The position numbers and the translations under genes were made by a program. This document shows, piece by piece, positions 21,253 through 29,403 of a stretch of DNA of 34,355 nucleotides (positions are counted from its first letter, which is position 1; each line of letters opens with the position of its first letter). Below the pieces are notes generated by a model. That model saw nothing but the letters and a program-made list of their open reading frames with translations, was not told where the DNA came from and searched no databases. Origin of the DNA: JAGOUB01 sp964648045 (lineage in GTDB: Bacteria; Patescibacteriota; Gracilibacteria; Peribacterales; Peribacteraceae); NCBI GenBank assembly GCA_964648045.1, contig CAZYNU010000009.1, forward strand, positions 1 through 34,355. The letters run 5' to 3'.

Positions 21253-23799
21253 TCAGTACTCCCTATCTGGGGGGATGCCGTAGTATTGGAAGAGGAACGA
21301 CGAGACCTCTTTGAATAGCGGTGCAGCTGCCACGGCGCCCTGCACGATCGATTTGTAGGTGGCGCGGTCGATCTTCACGAGCACGATGAATTTGGGATCG
21401 TCGACGGGGGCATAGCCGACGTATGAGGCGATGGTAGCGCCGGTTCCCGTCTCGTATTTGCCGCCCGGTCCGGCAATCTGCGACGTGCCGGTTTTACCAG
21501 CGACGGTGTAGCCCGCAGGGCGTCCTCCCTTGGCATAGCCAAGTTCAGCCGAGGACACGAGCATGGCGGTGATGGTCTCGACGGTTTCGGGGGTGAGCAC
21601 CTGGTCCACCACGACGGGTTCATTATGCTGCACTGTGCCGTCGGCATGTTCGATGCGATCAACGATCATTGGCTTCATCAGCAAGCCGCGATTCGCAAGT
21701 GGCGTATGAGACGTAATCATCTGCAGTGGCGTGACGGCGATGCCCTGGCCGAAAGAGGTGGTGGCCAGCTGGGCATCACTCCAGTTGCGCCAAGGTGTGA
21801 GATCGCCGGTTGTTTCATTTTCTAATTCCACCCCTTTGACATGGCCGAACCCGAAGCGCTCAAGAGTGTCGTGGAACAGCTTGCGCCCGAGCCGCTCGCT
21901 GATGTCTACCATGCAGGTGTTGATGGAAAACTCGAGGCAATTTGTCATAGTGACGCGGCCGTAGCGTTTTTTGTCGTTGTTATCGATGGGGAAATCGTTG
22001 CGGATAACGGCGCCGCTATCCACATAGGTAGACAGGGGAGTGATCTCACCTTGATCCAGGGCGATCGCCATGGTGATCGATTTCATGACCGAGCCTGGCT
22101 CATAGATCTCTTGAATGGTGCGGTTGATATAGGCGCCCACGCCGATATTGTTGGCGTACTTCAGCCACACACGCGGCATCGACGTGGGGAACACTTCGTA
22201 GCGCGTTGTTTGGCCGCGGTACACGTAGTAGCGCGTGAGATTACGGAGGTCATGCAGCGCCTCCAGGGCGTTAAGTTCCTCCTGAAGCTTCTCCGACAGG
22301 GCAGCGCGTCCGGCGGGATCGAAGGCATCGTAGATGGAGCCCTGCATCACGCGCAGGTTTGTCTCGGGGTCGATAATCTCGATGATGATTTGTGCTTCTT
22401 GTTCCGGGGTCATGACCATCGTCTCTTTTTCAAAGACGTCGCCGTAGTCACTGCGGTCGAACAGCGGGGCGTTGGCCATGGCCAGCACGCGGCCGGTCTT
22501 GGGGTCCATCACGATCACCTGGGCGTGCTCGGCATTGGTGGTCTTCACGGTTTCTGCCAGCTTTTCTTCTACAAATTTCTGAATGAACGGATCGATGGTG
22601 AGAACGACGGTGTCGCCGTCTTTGGCTGCGCGGATCGTTTGCTCGCTCGTTACAATTTGGCCGCCGGTCGGATCGCTGACGGTCGAGATTTCACCTTCCT
22701 GGCCGCGGAGTTCGGCATCGAATGTTCGTTCAATGCCATATTGGGCATCTTGATTGCGATTGAGGAAGCCGACGAGCTGTGAGGCGAGGGTGGCATCGGG
22801 ATAGTAACGCCAGTGTTCGGGAATGAGGGCGATGGAGCGCAGGGGGTCGGTCACTTTTTCGGCATCTTTTGGGTTGCTCAGCGCCGCTCGCTTGGCGGCC
22901 GTTTGTCGCAGTGAGACAAGTTGTGCTTCTTTAATCTTGAGCGACATTGCCGGTGGAATGCGCCGCATGATGGGGACGTAGCGCAGCGGGCGCGAACGCA
23001 GCGAGTTTTCGATGACGAGCGAGTCTTTGTCTAGAATAGGGGAGAGTGCCCGACTGATGGTCCCCAGTCGGCCTTGATCGATCGCTTCGGGATTCGCCCA
23101 GATGAGACTTTGAGCTTGGTCCACGGTAATGCCGGAAATCTGCAATTCGCTCACGTTCCGCATTTGTTCCTTATTGGCGCCGTATTGAAGAGGGACGAAG
23201 GTGATGCGTTTTTCGGCGATGCGTGTTTCGATGCTGCGCGCGAACAACCGGCGAATTTCGGTGATGTCCGAGATTTTCAGGTGTACCGATGATTGTGCGT
23301 CTGCGCCCACGGGCAGCGGTTCCAGCAGGGCGCCGCTGGTGCTCACGCGTTGCAGGACCGCCAGGGGGTCGAATGCTTCTCCGTAGAGTCGACGCAGTTC
23401 GTTTGGGCACTCGGGCAGAGCTTGTGAACAGTCGCGGTGTACGTCGTCGGTCACTAGCGTGTCCGAGAGTAGTTCGGCGATCTTCGTGGGTTCATCTACG
23501 ATGAGCGGGTCGACGTAGACAAGATCTAAGGTGGTGTTCGTGGCCAATATGCTCGTTTCGCCGGTGCGGCTGTTCACCGTCAAAATGTCGCCGCGCTTGG
23601 CCGGTAGGCGAATGCTCCCGAAGTGTTGTTGCTCTGCCATGGAACCGTATTCCATCTGACGAAACAGCTGGAGGTCCATCAAGCGGGCGACGATGATGAG
23701 CAGGCCGACCAATAACAGGCCGTGCACCACGAGCATCCGGCGCACGTAGGCGCGCTTCTTCTGAGTTTCCGATATTGTGCGGATTTTACGCAGCCCCAT
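21253..23799 (-). CDS. FtsI/PBP2-type class B penicillin-binding protein (transpeptidase)
   Basis: Peptidoglycan DD-transpeptidase for division or elongation. The 848-residue protein has a cytoplasmic basic start, one transmembrane helix (about 21-43), a long N-terminal dimerisation region (about 44-380) and the transpeptidase domain with Ser570-x-x-Lys573 (EPGSVMKS), SxN at 625-627 (SIN) and KTG at 769-771 (AGKTGTSQIAG). It is much longer than E. coli FtsI (588): the N-terminal region is enlarged and about 100 residues (roughly 457-557) are inserted between AMANAPLFDRSDYGDVF and NRTIQEIYEPGS. ATG 23799 is preferred to 23814 because the latter overlaps the -10 box. Divergent from pilB. Confidence 0.92.
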   Translation of the reverse strand: MGLRKIRTISETQKKRAYVRRMLVVHGLLLVGLLIIVARLMDLQLFRQMEYGSMAEQQHFGSIRLPAKRGDILTVNSRTGETSILATNTTLDLVYVDPLIVDEPTKIAELLSDTLVTDDVHRDCSQALPECPNELRRLYGEAFDPLAVLQRVSTSGALLEPLPVGADAQSSVHLKISDITEIRRLFARSIETRIAEKRITFVPLQYGANKEQMRNVSELQISGITVDQAQSLIWANPEAIDQGRLGTISRALSPILDKDSLVIENSLRSRPLRYVPIMRRIPPAMSLKIKEAQLVSLRQTAAKRAALSNPKDAEKVTDPLRSIALIPEHWRYYPDATLASQLVGFLNRNQDAQYGIERTFDAELRGQEGEISTVSDPTGGQIVTSEQTIRAAKDGDTVVLTIDPFIQKFVEEKLAETVKTTNAEHAQVIVMDPKTGRVLAMANAPLFDRSDYGDVFEKETMVMTPEQEAQIIIEIIDPETNLRVMQGSIYDAFDPAGRAALSEKLQEELNALEALHDLRNLTRYYVYRGQTTRYEVFPTSMPRVWLKYANNIGVGAYINRTIQEIYEPGSVMKSITMAIALDQGEITPLSTYVDSGAVIRNDFPIDNNDKKRYGRVTMTNCLEFSINTCMVDISERLGRKLFHDTLERFGFGHVKGVELENETTGDLTPWRNWSDAQLATTSFGQGIAVTPLQMITSHTPLANRGLLMKPMIVDRIEHADGTVQHNEPVVVDQVLTPETVETITAMLVSSAELGYAKGGRPAGYTVAGKTGTSQIAGPGGKYETGTGATIASYVGYAPVDDPKFIVLVKIDRATYKSIVQGAVAAAPLFKEVSSFLFQYYGIPPDREY

Positions 23800-23809
23800 C
23801 GAGGATTCC

Positions 23810-23842
23810 AGCATAGCGATGAGGGCCGGTTTCTGCTATACT
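23810..23842. promoter_or_regulatory. Divergent promoters of the transpeptidase gene and pilB
   Basis: Plus strand: extended -10 TGCTATACT (23834-23842), 6 nt before ATG 23849 of pilB (leaderless). Minus strand: TATGCT (23810-23815), 10 nt before ATG 23799. The two units lie within 50 bp of each other. Confidence 0.6.
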
Positions 23843-23848
23843 AAAGGG

Positions 23849-24943
23849 ATGGCTGAACAGGCGTCCTTGCGCGGCGAAGAGATTCTCCATGAGTTGGAGC
23901 AGCGCTGCACCGCGCTCGGTGCGTCGGATATTCATGCCTCGCCCGAGAAAGACAGCGTGCGTCTTGAGGTGCGTCTGAACGGCATGTTGCAGTTGGACCG
24001 CACGTTGAGTCGCGAGGATTACGAGGCGTTTTTGCGTCGCATCAAATTTGTCAGCAAGTTGAAATTGAACGTGACGAATGTGCCTCAGGATGGCCAGTAC
24101 ACGTTTACGGCCGATGAACGCGAAGTGAACGTACGCGTGGCCACCATTCCGTCGCGGTTCGGTGAGAGTGTGACGCTCCGTCTTCTCGACCCTAAGCGTG
24201 GCATTGTCACTTTGGAGCAGCTTGGCTTCAGTGAAGAGATGCACCAGAAGCTTTCAGCGATCACTCATTTGCCCTACGGCCTCTTTTTGGTCACTGGTCC
24301 GACCGGCTCGGGAAAGACAACCACGCTCTACGCTTTATTGAAGGAGTTGGTCGGCACGCAGCGCCACATCATCACGCTGGAGGATCCGGTGGAGTATGAG
24401 ATTCAAGGCATTGTGCAGAGTGAGATCGAGCCGGAGCACGGTTACAGCTTCGCTTCGGGCCTGCGTTCCATTCTTCGTCACGATCCAAACGTCATCCTGG
24501 TGGGTGAAATCCGCGACTTAGAGACAGCTCAGACGGCCGTGGACGCCGCTTTGACGGGCCACTTGGTGCTTTCAACGCTGCACACGAACTCCGCCCTGGA
24601 GGCCATTCCGCGTCTGCTTTCCATGGGCGTGAGTCCCTATACGTTCGCGCCCGCTTTGCGCGGCGTGATGGCTCAACGCCTAGTGCGGAAGGTGTCGGAG
24701 GCCGCCAAGACCTCTGGCACTGTCGATCCTGCGAATCCTGCCACGTACGACGGTCGTACGGTCATTGCCGAGGTGCTTACGGTCACCCCAAAGATTCGTG
24801 ATTTGATCTTGGCACAGGCCGACGAGACGGAATTGGCCCAAGCGGCCGTGGCCGATGGATACCAAACAATGCGTCAATTCGGCGAAGGGCTTGTGGCTCA
24901 AGGGCTCACGACCATCCAGGAGGTGGAACGCGTCACGCGCTGA
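23849..24943 (+). CDS. pilB: PilB/GspE-type secretion ATPase, compact form
   Basis: Hexameric ATPase of the type IV pilus or type II secretion family, powering pilus extension. The 364-residue protein has the N2-like domain (ASDIHASPEKDSVRLEVRLNG) and the ATPase core: Walker A GPTGSGKTTT (150-159), Asp box TLEDPVEYEIQGIVQSEIEP, Walker B ILVGEIRDLETAQTA (216-230) and His box LVLSTLHTNSA (239-249). It lacks the N-terminal GspE/MshEN domain and the four-Cys zinc segment that PilB/GspE carry after QRLVRK. PilT-like twitching ATPases also lack both, but GEIRDLETAQTAVDAALTGHLVLSTLHTNSA is PilB-like. No other pilus genes are within the window. Confidence 0.85.
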   Translation: MAEQASLRGEEILHELEQRCTALGASDIHASPEKDSVRLEVRLNGMLQLDRTLSREDYEAFLRRIKFVSKLKLNVTNVPQDGQYTFTADEREVNVRVATIPSRFGESVTLRLLDPKRGIVTLEQLGFSEEMHQKLSAITHLPYGLFLVTGPTGSGKTTTLYALLKELVGTQRHIITLEDPVEYEIQGIVQSEIEPEHGYSFASGLRSILRHDPNVILVGEIRDLETAQTAVDAALTGHLVLSTLHTNSALEAIPRLLSMGVSPYTFAPALRGVMAQRLVRKVSEAAKTSGTVDPANPATYDGRTVIAEVLTVTPKIRDLILAQADETELAQAAVADGYQTMRQFGEGLVAQGLTTIQEVERVTR

Positions 24944-24958
24944 GCGAAAAAGGGCTGC

Positions 24959-24988
24959 TTGCGCGGCAATAAAGAGGTATCGTAGGCT
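24959..24988 (+). promoter_or_regulatory. Promoter of the FecR-domain gene
   Basis: TTGCGC (24959-24964), 18 bp, TAGGCT (24983-24988), then 12 nt to ATG 25001. GGAGAA just before the start resembles a Shine-Dalgarno sequence, one of the few in the window. Confidence 0.5.
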
Positions 24989-25000
24989 GGAGAACCGCCT

Positions 25001-26710
25001 ATGGTGAACTCATACCGCCCGCGCCGTGGACACTATGCCCTCTCGTCGTCTCGCGGCGGCGGGGGAGGAGTATTGACGGCGATCATCGCTTTGTTGCTGC
25101 TCTGCGGCATGCTGTACGGTCTTGTGCGCATGTTCTTGTGGATCTCATCCGCAGGGACCGATCAGCGCGTGCCCGCGCAGGTGCAGGTGGAACGCGGCGG
25201 GTCCGTCAACGTCATGATCGACGGCGGCGAAGTGCAGGCGGTGCAGGATGGTCTGCCGCTCTATCCCGGCGACATTCTCTCCACGGGCGCTGGCGGCCAT
25301 GTCCGTTTAACCTTCTTTGACGGCACTATTCTGCGACTCGACGAAGAAACCGAGTTGAAGATCGTCCAGAGCGAGCAGGTGGCAGGAGACGTGTCGGCGA
25401 TCGAAACCTCGCTGACCCGAGGCCGAGTCTGGTTGGCTGCTCCCGACGCCAGCGGCAGCCTCATTCGCACCGTGACTACGCCCGCCCTTGCCTTCGATTT
25501 TCCTGCCCGTACGGAGGCGGTCGTGGCTCTGCGCGAAGTGGCTGTCTATGACGGTGCCGGATTGGGGGCCGAGATCCATGTAGGTCGCCGTTCCGCCACC
25601 GTCATGGTGGGCGAGGGGCAATCCTTTGTTTTACCCGACGATGACGGCAGCATTGGGACCGATTTGTACCAGTATCGCGCCGCACTGGCGCCCGGTGACC
25701 TGACGTCAGATTTCCTCACCGAGAGCCGTCGGGTTGCAAACGTGTTGCCGTCAGCCGGTGAGAATGGTGCAAGTTCTTCGGCCGTTGGCGTGGAATCGAT
25801 GGGCTTTCTCACGCTTGTTCAGCCGGCCGAGGGGGCTGTGATCCGTACGGGCACGGTGGCCGTCTCTGGCACTGTGGGAGAGGGCGTGGTGCGTGTGCGA
25901 GTGAATGGCTACCAGGCCGCATTTAATCCTCAAAATAGCACCTTCTCTCAAGAATTAGCCGTTGAAAGTGGTGAATTGCGAGTGCTGGTGGAAGCGCTCG
26001 ATGAGAAGGGATTAGTCTTGGCCCAGGTGCAGCGCAACGTGACGGCCGAGTTGGCCGCGCTGTCGTCGCCGACCATTACCTCGCCCGCTTCGGCCGGTCA
26101 GACCTATCGCACGCAGGCCTCCGAGATTACGCTGCGCGGCGGTGTCCCTGCTGGTACCCAGGCCGTGGAGGTGAACGGCTACCGTCTGCAGCTCTATAAG
26201 CCCGGCAATACCACTTGGAGCTACCTGGCTCGCACCGATCTGGGCAACCTGGTCGCCGGTCGTAACGAGTTCAACGTTGTGGCTATCAATGGCTCCAGCT
26301 TGGCTAGTCCGCCCGCCACACTCGTGGTGCTGGTGGAGGCGGGTCAGGAAGGCATCGTCGCCAGCGGTGCCGTTGTCGGTTCGTCGTCGTCTTCGGTTCA
26401 GGAGTCGGATCTGCCCAAAAACGATCCCACCCGCGCCGGTAGCCTACAGGTCACCGGTCCGGTGCCTGGCACGCAGTACACGGCTACTGGTTCGGAAATC
26501 CTCATTGAGGGCACGACCATCGCCGAGACCGACAGTGTTTGGGTGAACGGCTATAAACTCCAGCTCTACAAGCCCGGCAAGACGACCTGGAACTACATTG
26601 CTCGCGAGTCGATGGGGAACCTGAAGAAGGGCCAGAACGTCTACCGCATCGTGACGCGCGACAAGCAGGGCTACATCCTCGACGTGTTGTCGTACACGGT
26701 GACGTACTGA
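25001..26710 (+). CDS. FecR-domain surface protein with three Ig-like repeats
   Basis: A 569-residue membrane-anchored protein. After a basic, Gly-rich cytoplasmic start comes one transmembrane helix (about 24-50), then a FecR-type domain (about 60-215: GDILSTGAGGHVRLTFFDGTILRLDEETELKIV, SLTRGRVWL, TVMVGEGQSFVL). Three beta-sandwich repeats follow (about 265-350, 355-445, 477-569). Repeats 2 and 3 share NGYRLQLYKPGNTTW/NGYKLQLYKPGKTTW, then Y-x-AR, GNL and G-x-N; repeat 1 is diverged but keeps VRVNGYQAAF. A Ser-rich linker precedes repeat 3. Such repeats occur in glycan-binding surface proteins. Stops of this gene and rluA are 2 bp apart, convergent. Confidence 0.75.
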   Translation: MVNSYRPRRGHYALSSSRGGGGGVLTAIIALLLLCGMLYGLVRMFLWISSAGTDQRVPAQVQVERGGSVNVMIDGGEVQAVQDGLPLYPGDILSTGAGGHVRLTFFDGTILRLDEETELKIVQSEQVAGDVSAIETSLTRGRVWLAAPDASGSLIRTVTTPALAFDFPARTEAVVALREVAVYDGAGLGAEIHVGRRSATVMVGEGQSFVLPDDDGSIGTDLYQYRAALAPGDLTSDFLTESRRVANVLPSAGENGASSSAVGVESMGFLTLVQPAEGAVIRTGTVAVSGTVGEGVVRVRVNGYQAAFNPQNSTFSQELAVESGELRVLVEALDEKGLVLAQVQRNVTAELAALSSPTITSPASAGQTYRTQASEITLRGGVPAGTQAVEVNGYRLQLYKPGNTTWSYLARTDLGNLVAGRNEFNVVAINGSSLASPPATLVVLVEAGQEGIVASGAVVGSSSSSVQESDLPKNDPTRAGSLQVTGPVPGTQYTATGSEILIEGTTIAETDSVWVNGYKLQLYKPGKTTWNYIARESMGNLKKGQNVYRIVTRDKQGYILDVLSYTVTY

Positions 26711-26712
26711 AG

Positions 26713-27651
26713 TTATCGCGGCTCCGTGAGTCCCACTTTCGCCAGTATGCCGGCGATGTCGGCTGGCAGGGGAGTGCTGACGGTCACGGCCTTCTTAGCC
26801 CCGGGCGGCGTGAACATCAGTTTCCAGGCGTGCAGGCAGACGCGGGGCGCTTCCAGGGATCGGCTCAGTCGAATGGACGTGTCGGTGTGGTAGGTGGGGT
26901 CACCCACGATGGGGTGGTTGATGGCGCGCAAATGCACGCGGGCCTGGTGCGTACGGCCGGTGTGGAGGGCCACTTCCAGCAAGCTGGCCTGCTTGCTGGC
27001 ACTGAGCACTCGATAGCTCGTCTGGGCGTCGCGCGTTTTGCTGGCGCCGATGACGGCCATGCGCGTGCGGCTGGCGCCATGGCGGCCCATGGGTGCGTCG
27101 ATGAGTGCCGCTTCGTCCTTCGGGACGCCGGCCACAAGTGCGAGGTAGGTTTTCTGCACTGTGCGTTCTTCGAATTGCTTCTGCAGGGCGTGATGTGCTT
27201 CGGGTGTTTTGGCGACCAAGAGACAGCCCGAGGTGTCTTTGTCGAGGCGGTGCACCAGGCAGTGGCCGCTGGAGAAGGGGAGTTGGCGCTCCTGATAGAG
27301 CCAGGCGATGCCAGAGAGCAGCGTCACGGCACCTGGCGCCATGCCGGCGCCGGGGTGTACAGCGATGTCCGGCGGCTTGGCCACCACAAAGCACGCGTCA
27401 TCCTCGTAGAGCACTGCCAGACCCAGGTCGACGGGCGTTACCACGGTATTGGATTCGAGCGGCACGTCGGCCACGATCACTGTGTCGCCAGCTCGGACCA
27501 TGTGGGCCGAGCGGGTGATGAGTTTGCCGTTCACGCTGACCGCCCGGCGCTCGATGAGCTTCTGGGCACGAGCGCGGGTGACTGCCGGTTCCATGGCGGC
27601 AAGAAAGAGGTCGAGGCGGCGCGCGGTATCGGCGGTCCAGGTGGTGGGCAT
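26713..27651 (-). CDS. RluA-family RNA pseudouridine synthase
   Basis: Converts uridine to pseudouridine in 23S rRNA (RluD/RluC type) or tRNA. The 312-residue protein has an N-terminal S4 domain (RLDLFLAAMEPAVTRARAQKLIERRAVSVNGKLITRSAHMV), then the catalytic domain with AKPPDIAVHPG and the signature HRLDKDTSGCLLVAK with catalytic Asp137, followed by the TGRTHQARVHLRAINHPIVGDPTY box. Length and order are typical for RluD-like enzymes. ATG 27651 lies 8 nt after TACAAT. Which uridines it modifies cannot be told from sequence. Confidence 0.9.
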   Translation of the reverse strand: MPTTWTADTARRLDLFLAAMEPAVTRARAQKLIERRAVSVNGKLITRSAHMVRAGDTVIVADVPLESNTVVTPVDLGLAVLYEDDACFVVAKPPDIAVHPGAGMAPGAVTLLSGIAWLYQERQLPFSSGHCLVHRLDKDTSGCLLVAKTPEAHHALQKQFEERTVQKTYLALVAGVPKDEAALIDAPMGRHGASRTRMAVIGASKTRDAQTSYRVLSASKQASLLEVALHTGRTHQARVHLRAINHPIVGDPTYHTDTSIRLSRSLEAPRVCLHAWKLMFTPPGAKKAVTVSTPLPADIAGILAKVGLTEPR

Positions 27652-27659
27652 GCCGTCCC

Positions 27660-27665
27660 ATTGTA
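27660..27665 (-). promoter_or_regulatory. -10 box of the rluA-family gene, leaderless geometry
   Basis: TACAAT on the minus strand, five of six bases as in TATAAT, 8 nt before ATG 27651. No clear -35. Confidence 0.5.
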
Positions 27666-27709
27666 GCGGTTTCTCGTCCAGGCGCGCGGGTGGCGAAAAA
27701 AAAGCTGCC

Positions 27710-27718
27710 TGCTAGGCT
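27710..27718 (+). promoter_or_regulatory. Extended -10 of the Ser-rich gene, leaderless geometry
   Basis: TGCTAGGCT, then 6 nt to GTG 27725. The same TGC extension is seen at 9737 and 23834. Confidence 0.5.
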
Positions 27719-27724
27719 TCGGCC

Positions 27725-28192
27725 GTGAACGCCATCCTTTCCGCTGTCATGGCCGGTTTGACCGCTCTTGTGAGTGCTCCGACCGAGCTGGCTAACCAAG
27801 TGTTATCGGCTCAACAGAGCCAAGCATCGTCCGCCTCCCGTGGGGCTGCGCGCGCTACCGTCAGTCGCTCGTCGCGCGCCGATTCCTCAGAATCCACTTC
27901 TTCCTCTTCCTCGTCCAGCCGTTCTCGGGCTGCCCGTTCCGAGGGGGCGGCTTCCGCTGCCGCTTCATCGGCATCGGCGCCAGTAAGTAGCGAGTCGTCG
28001 GTTAGGCCGACCGCTCCGGCACGAGAAACTCCGTCTTCCCGTGCCGCGCCCGCGCTGCGTCCGGGTCCGCCTGCGACAGAGTCTGGTACTACTGGAGAAG
28101 AGGACTCTTCGTCCGTACGCTCTCGTATGCCCCGTCCCGAGCGACCAGTCAACGCCGCTTCGCGCAGCAGTCGGGCGGGACTCGTTCCCTGA
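27725..28192 (+). CDS. Ser/Ala/Arg-rich low-complexity protein
   Basis: A 155-residue product starting with a short hydrophobic helix (MNAILSAVMAGLTALVSAP), perhaps a signal peptide or anchor, followed by about 130 residues almost only of Ser, Ala, Arg, Pro, Thr and Glu, including a run of Ser (around residues 59-66). No folded domain is visible and I do not recognise it. It is kept as a gene because a promoter of the local leaderless type ends 6 nt before the GTG and the stop lies just before the tyrS promoter. The poly-Ser character recalls the linkers of the S-layer-type protein. It could be a spurious frame in GC-rich sequence. Confidence 0.5.
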   Translation: MNAILSAVMAGLTALVSAPTELANQVLSAQQSQASSASRGAARATVSRSSRADSSESTSSSSSSSRSRAARSEGAASAAASSASAPVSSESSVRPTAPARETPSSRAAPALRPGPPATESGTTGEEDSSSVRSRMPRPERPVNAASRSSRAGLVP

Positions 28193-28202
28193 AGCGTTGG
28201 AG

Positions 28203-28211
28203 TGGTAGACT
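28203..28211 (+). promoter_or_regulatory. Extended -10 of tyrS, leaderless geometry
   Basis: TGGTAGACT, then 6 nt to ATG 28218. The -35 position shows nothing convincing. Confidence 0.5.
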
Positions 28212-28217
28212 TCCGTC

Positions 28218-29381
28218 ATGTCCTCCGACCTCCTGACACGCGCGGTAGAGAAAGCCATCCCAGCCAAACTGGCCGAGGAGAAGTTGCAGTCCGGCAAAAA
28301 GCTCCGGCTCTATTGGGGTATCGATCCTACGGGCGCCAAGATCCACTTGGGCCACGCCGTGCCGCTGCGCAAGATGCGCGAGTTCGTCGAAGCCGGCCAC
28401 GAAGTGATCTTCCTGGTGGGCAGCTTCACGGCCATGATCGGCGATCCGACGGGCCGCGACGCCATGCGCGAGCCGCTGACGCGTGAGCAGATCGAGGAGA
28501 ACTTCAAGACCTATAAGGAGCAGGCGAGCAAGATCCTCGATTTCTCCAAGGTGCAGGTGCGCTACAACCACGAGTGGCTGGAGACGCTCAAATTCGATGA
28601 CATCGTGAAGCTGGCGGCCAACTTCACTGTTCAGCAGATGATGGAGCGCGACATGTTCGAGAAGCGCTGGGAGGGCGGCAAGCCGATCGGCCTACACGAG
28701 TTCTTCTACCCGCTGATGGTGGGCTACGACTCCGTCATCCTTGATGTGGACGTGGAGCTGGGCGGCAGCGACCAGGAGTTCAACATGCTCGCCGGCCGCA
28801 CGCTGCAGCAGGCCTTCGGCAAGCGCGACAAGTTCGTGCTTACTACCAAGCTGCTGCTCGGCACCGACGGCCGCAAGATGAGCAAGACCTACGACAACTG
28901 CATCTACCTGGACGATGCTCCCAACGATATGTACGGCAAGGTGATGTCGATCAAAGACGAGTTGATCGTGCCGTACTTTGAGTGTTGCACGGACTTGTCA
29001 GCCAAGGAAATTGCGGCAATCGGCAAGGAGCTGGAGAAGGGGAGTAACCCGCGCGACGCCAAAAAGCGTCTGGCCCGTGAGATTGTGGCGAACTATCACG
29101 GACCTGAGGCGTCAGCGAAGGCTGAAGACAACTTCGCAGCGGTATTTGCCGGTGGCGGCGTGCCTGATGATATCGCCGAGGTAACGGTTGATGCCGACAT
29201 GCCGCTCATTGACGTGTTGGTGGGGGAGGGTCTTGTCGCCTCCAAGTCGGAGGCACGTCGCCTGATTGAACAGGGTGGTGTTTATTTGAACAATAAAGTT
29301 GTTCAATCAATTGAGGAAAAAATAGTTTCAGGTGTTGTAAAAGTTGGCAAAAGGCGATTTTTAAACCTGGTCGTGCGTTGA
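28218..29381 (+). CDS. tyrS: Tyrosyl-tRNA synthetase
   Basis: Charges tRNA-Tyr with tyrosine; class I synthetase. The 387-residue protein has the Rossmann core with LYWGIDPTGAKIHLGH, in which HLGH (43-46) is the HIGH motif, the tyrosine-site GGSDQEFNMLAGR region, and KMSKT (220-224) as the KMSKS motif. A C-terminal S4 domain (about 325-387: LIDVLVGEGLVASKSEARRLIEQGGVYLNNKVV) binds tRNA. The last 35 or so codons (29275 onward) are strikingly AT-rich compared with the rest of the gene and contain an 8-bp inverted repeat. ribH starts 22 bp after the stop. Confidence 0.95.
   Translation: MSSDLLTRAVEKAIPAKLAEEKLQSGKKLRLYWGIDPTGAKIHLGHAVPLRKMREFVEAGHEVIFLVGSFTAMIGDPTGRDAMREPLTREQIEENFKTYKEQASKILDFSKVQVRYNHEWLETLKFDDIVKLAANFTVQQMMERDMFEKRWEGGKPIGLHEFFYPLMVGYDSVILDVDVELGGSDQEFNMLAGRTLQQAFGKRDKFVLTTKLLLGTDGRKMSKTYDNCIYLDDAPNDMYGKVMSIKDELIVPYFECCTDLSAKEIAAIGKELEKGSNPRDAKKRLAREIVANYHGPEASAKAEDNFAAVFAGGGVPDDIAEVTVDADMPLIDVLVGEGLVASKSEARRLIEQGGVYLNNKVVQSIEEKIVSGVVKVGKRRFLNLVVR
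29286..29306. repeat. Inverted repeat inside the AT-rich end of tyrS
   Basis: TTGAACAA (29286-29293) and TTGTTCAA (29299-29306) with a 5-bp centre: perfect 8-bp arms within the S4-domain codons. It lies in a roughly 80-bp stretch with about 29% GC by hand count (29281-29360). Confidence 0.7.
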
Positions 29382-29403
29382 TCAGTGTCCTTCCTTTTTT
29401 TCT

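Noticed and set aside
21841..22782. 313-residue plus-strand open frame
   Set aside because: Antisense to the transpeptidase domain; no recognisable family and it reads like the reversed complement of a conserved gene.
26830..27666. 278-residue plus-strand open frame
   Set aside because: Antisense to the RluA-family gene, whose catalytic motif is intact.
18505..29381. Use of UGA as glycine (genetic code 25), as in Gracilibacteria
   Set aside because: Many conserved genes end properly at TGA and none contains an in-frame TGA.
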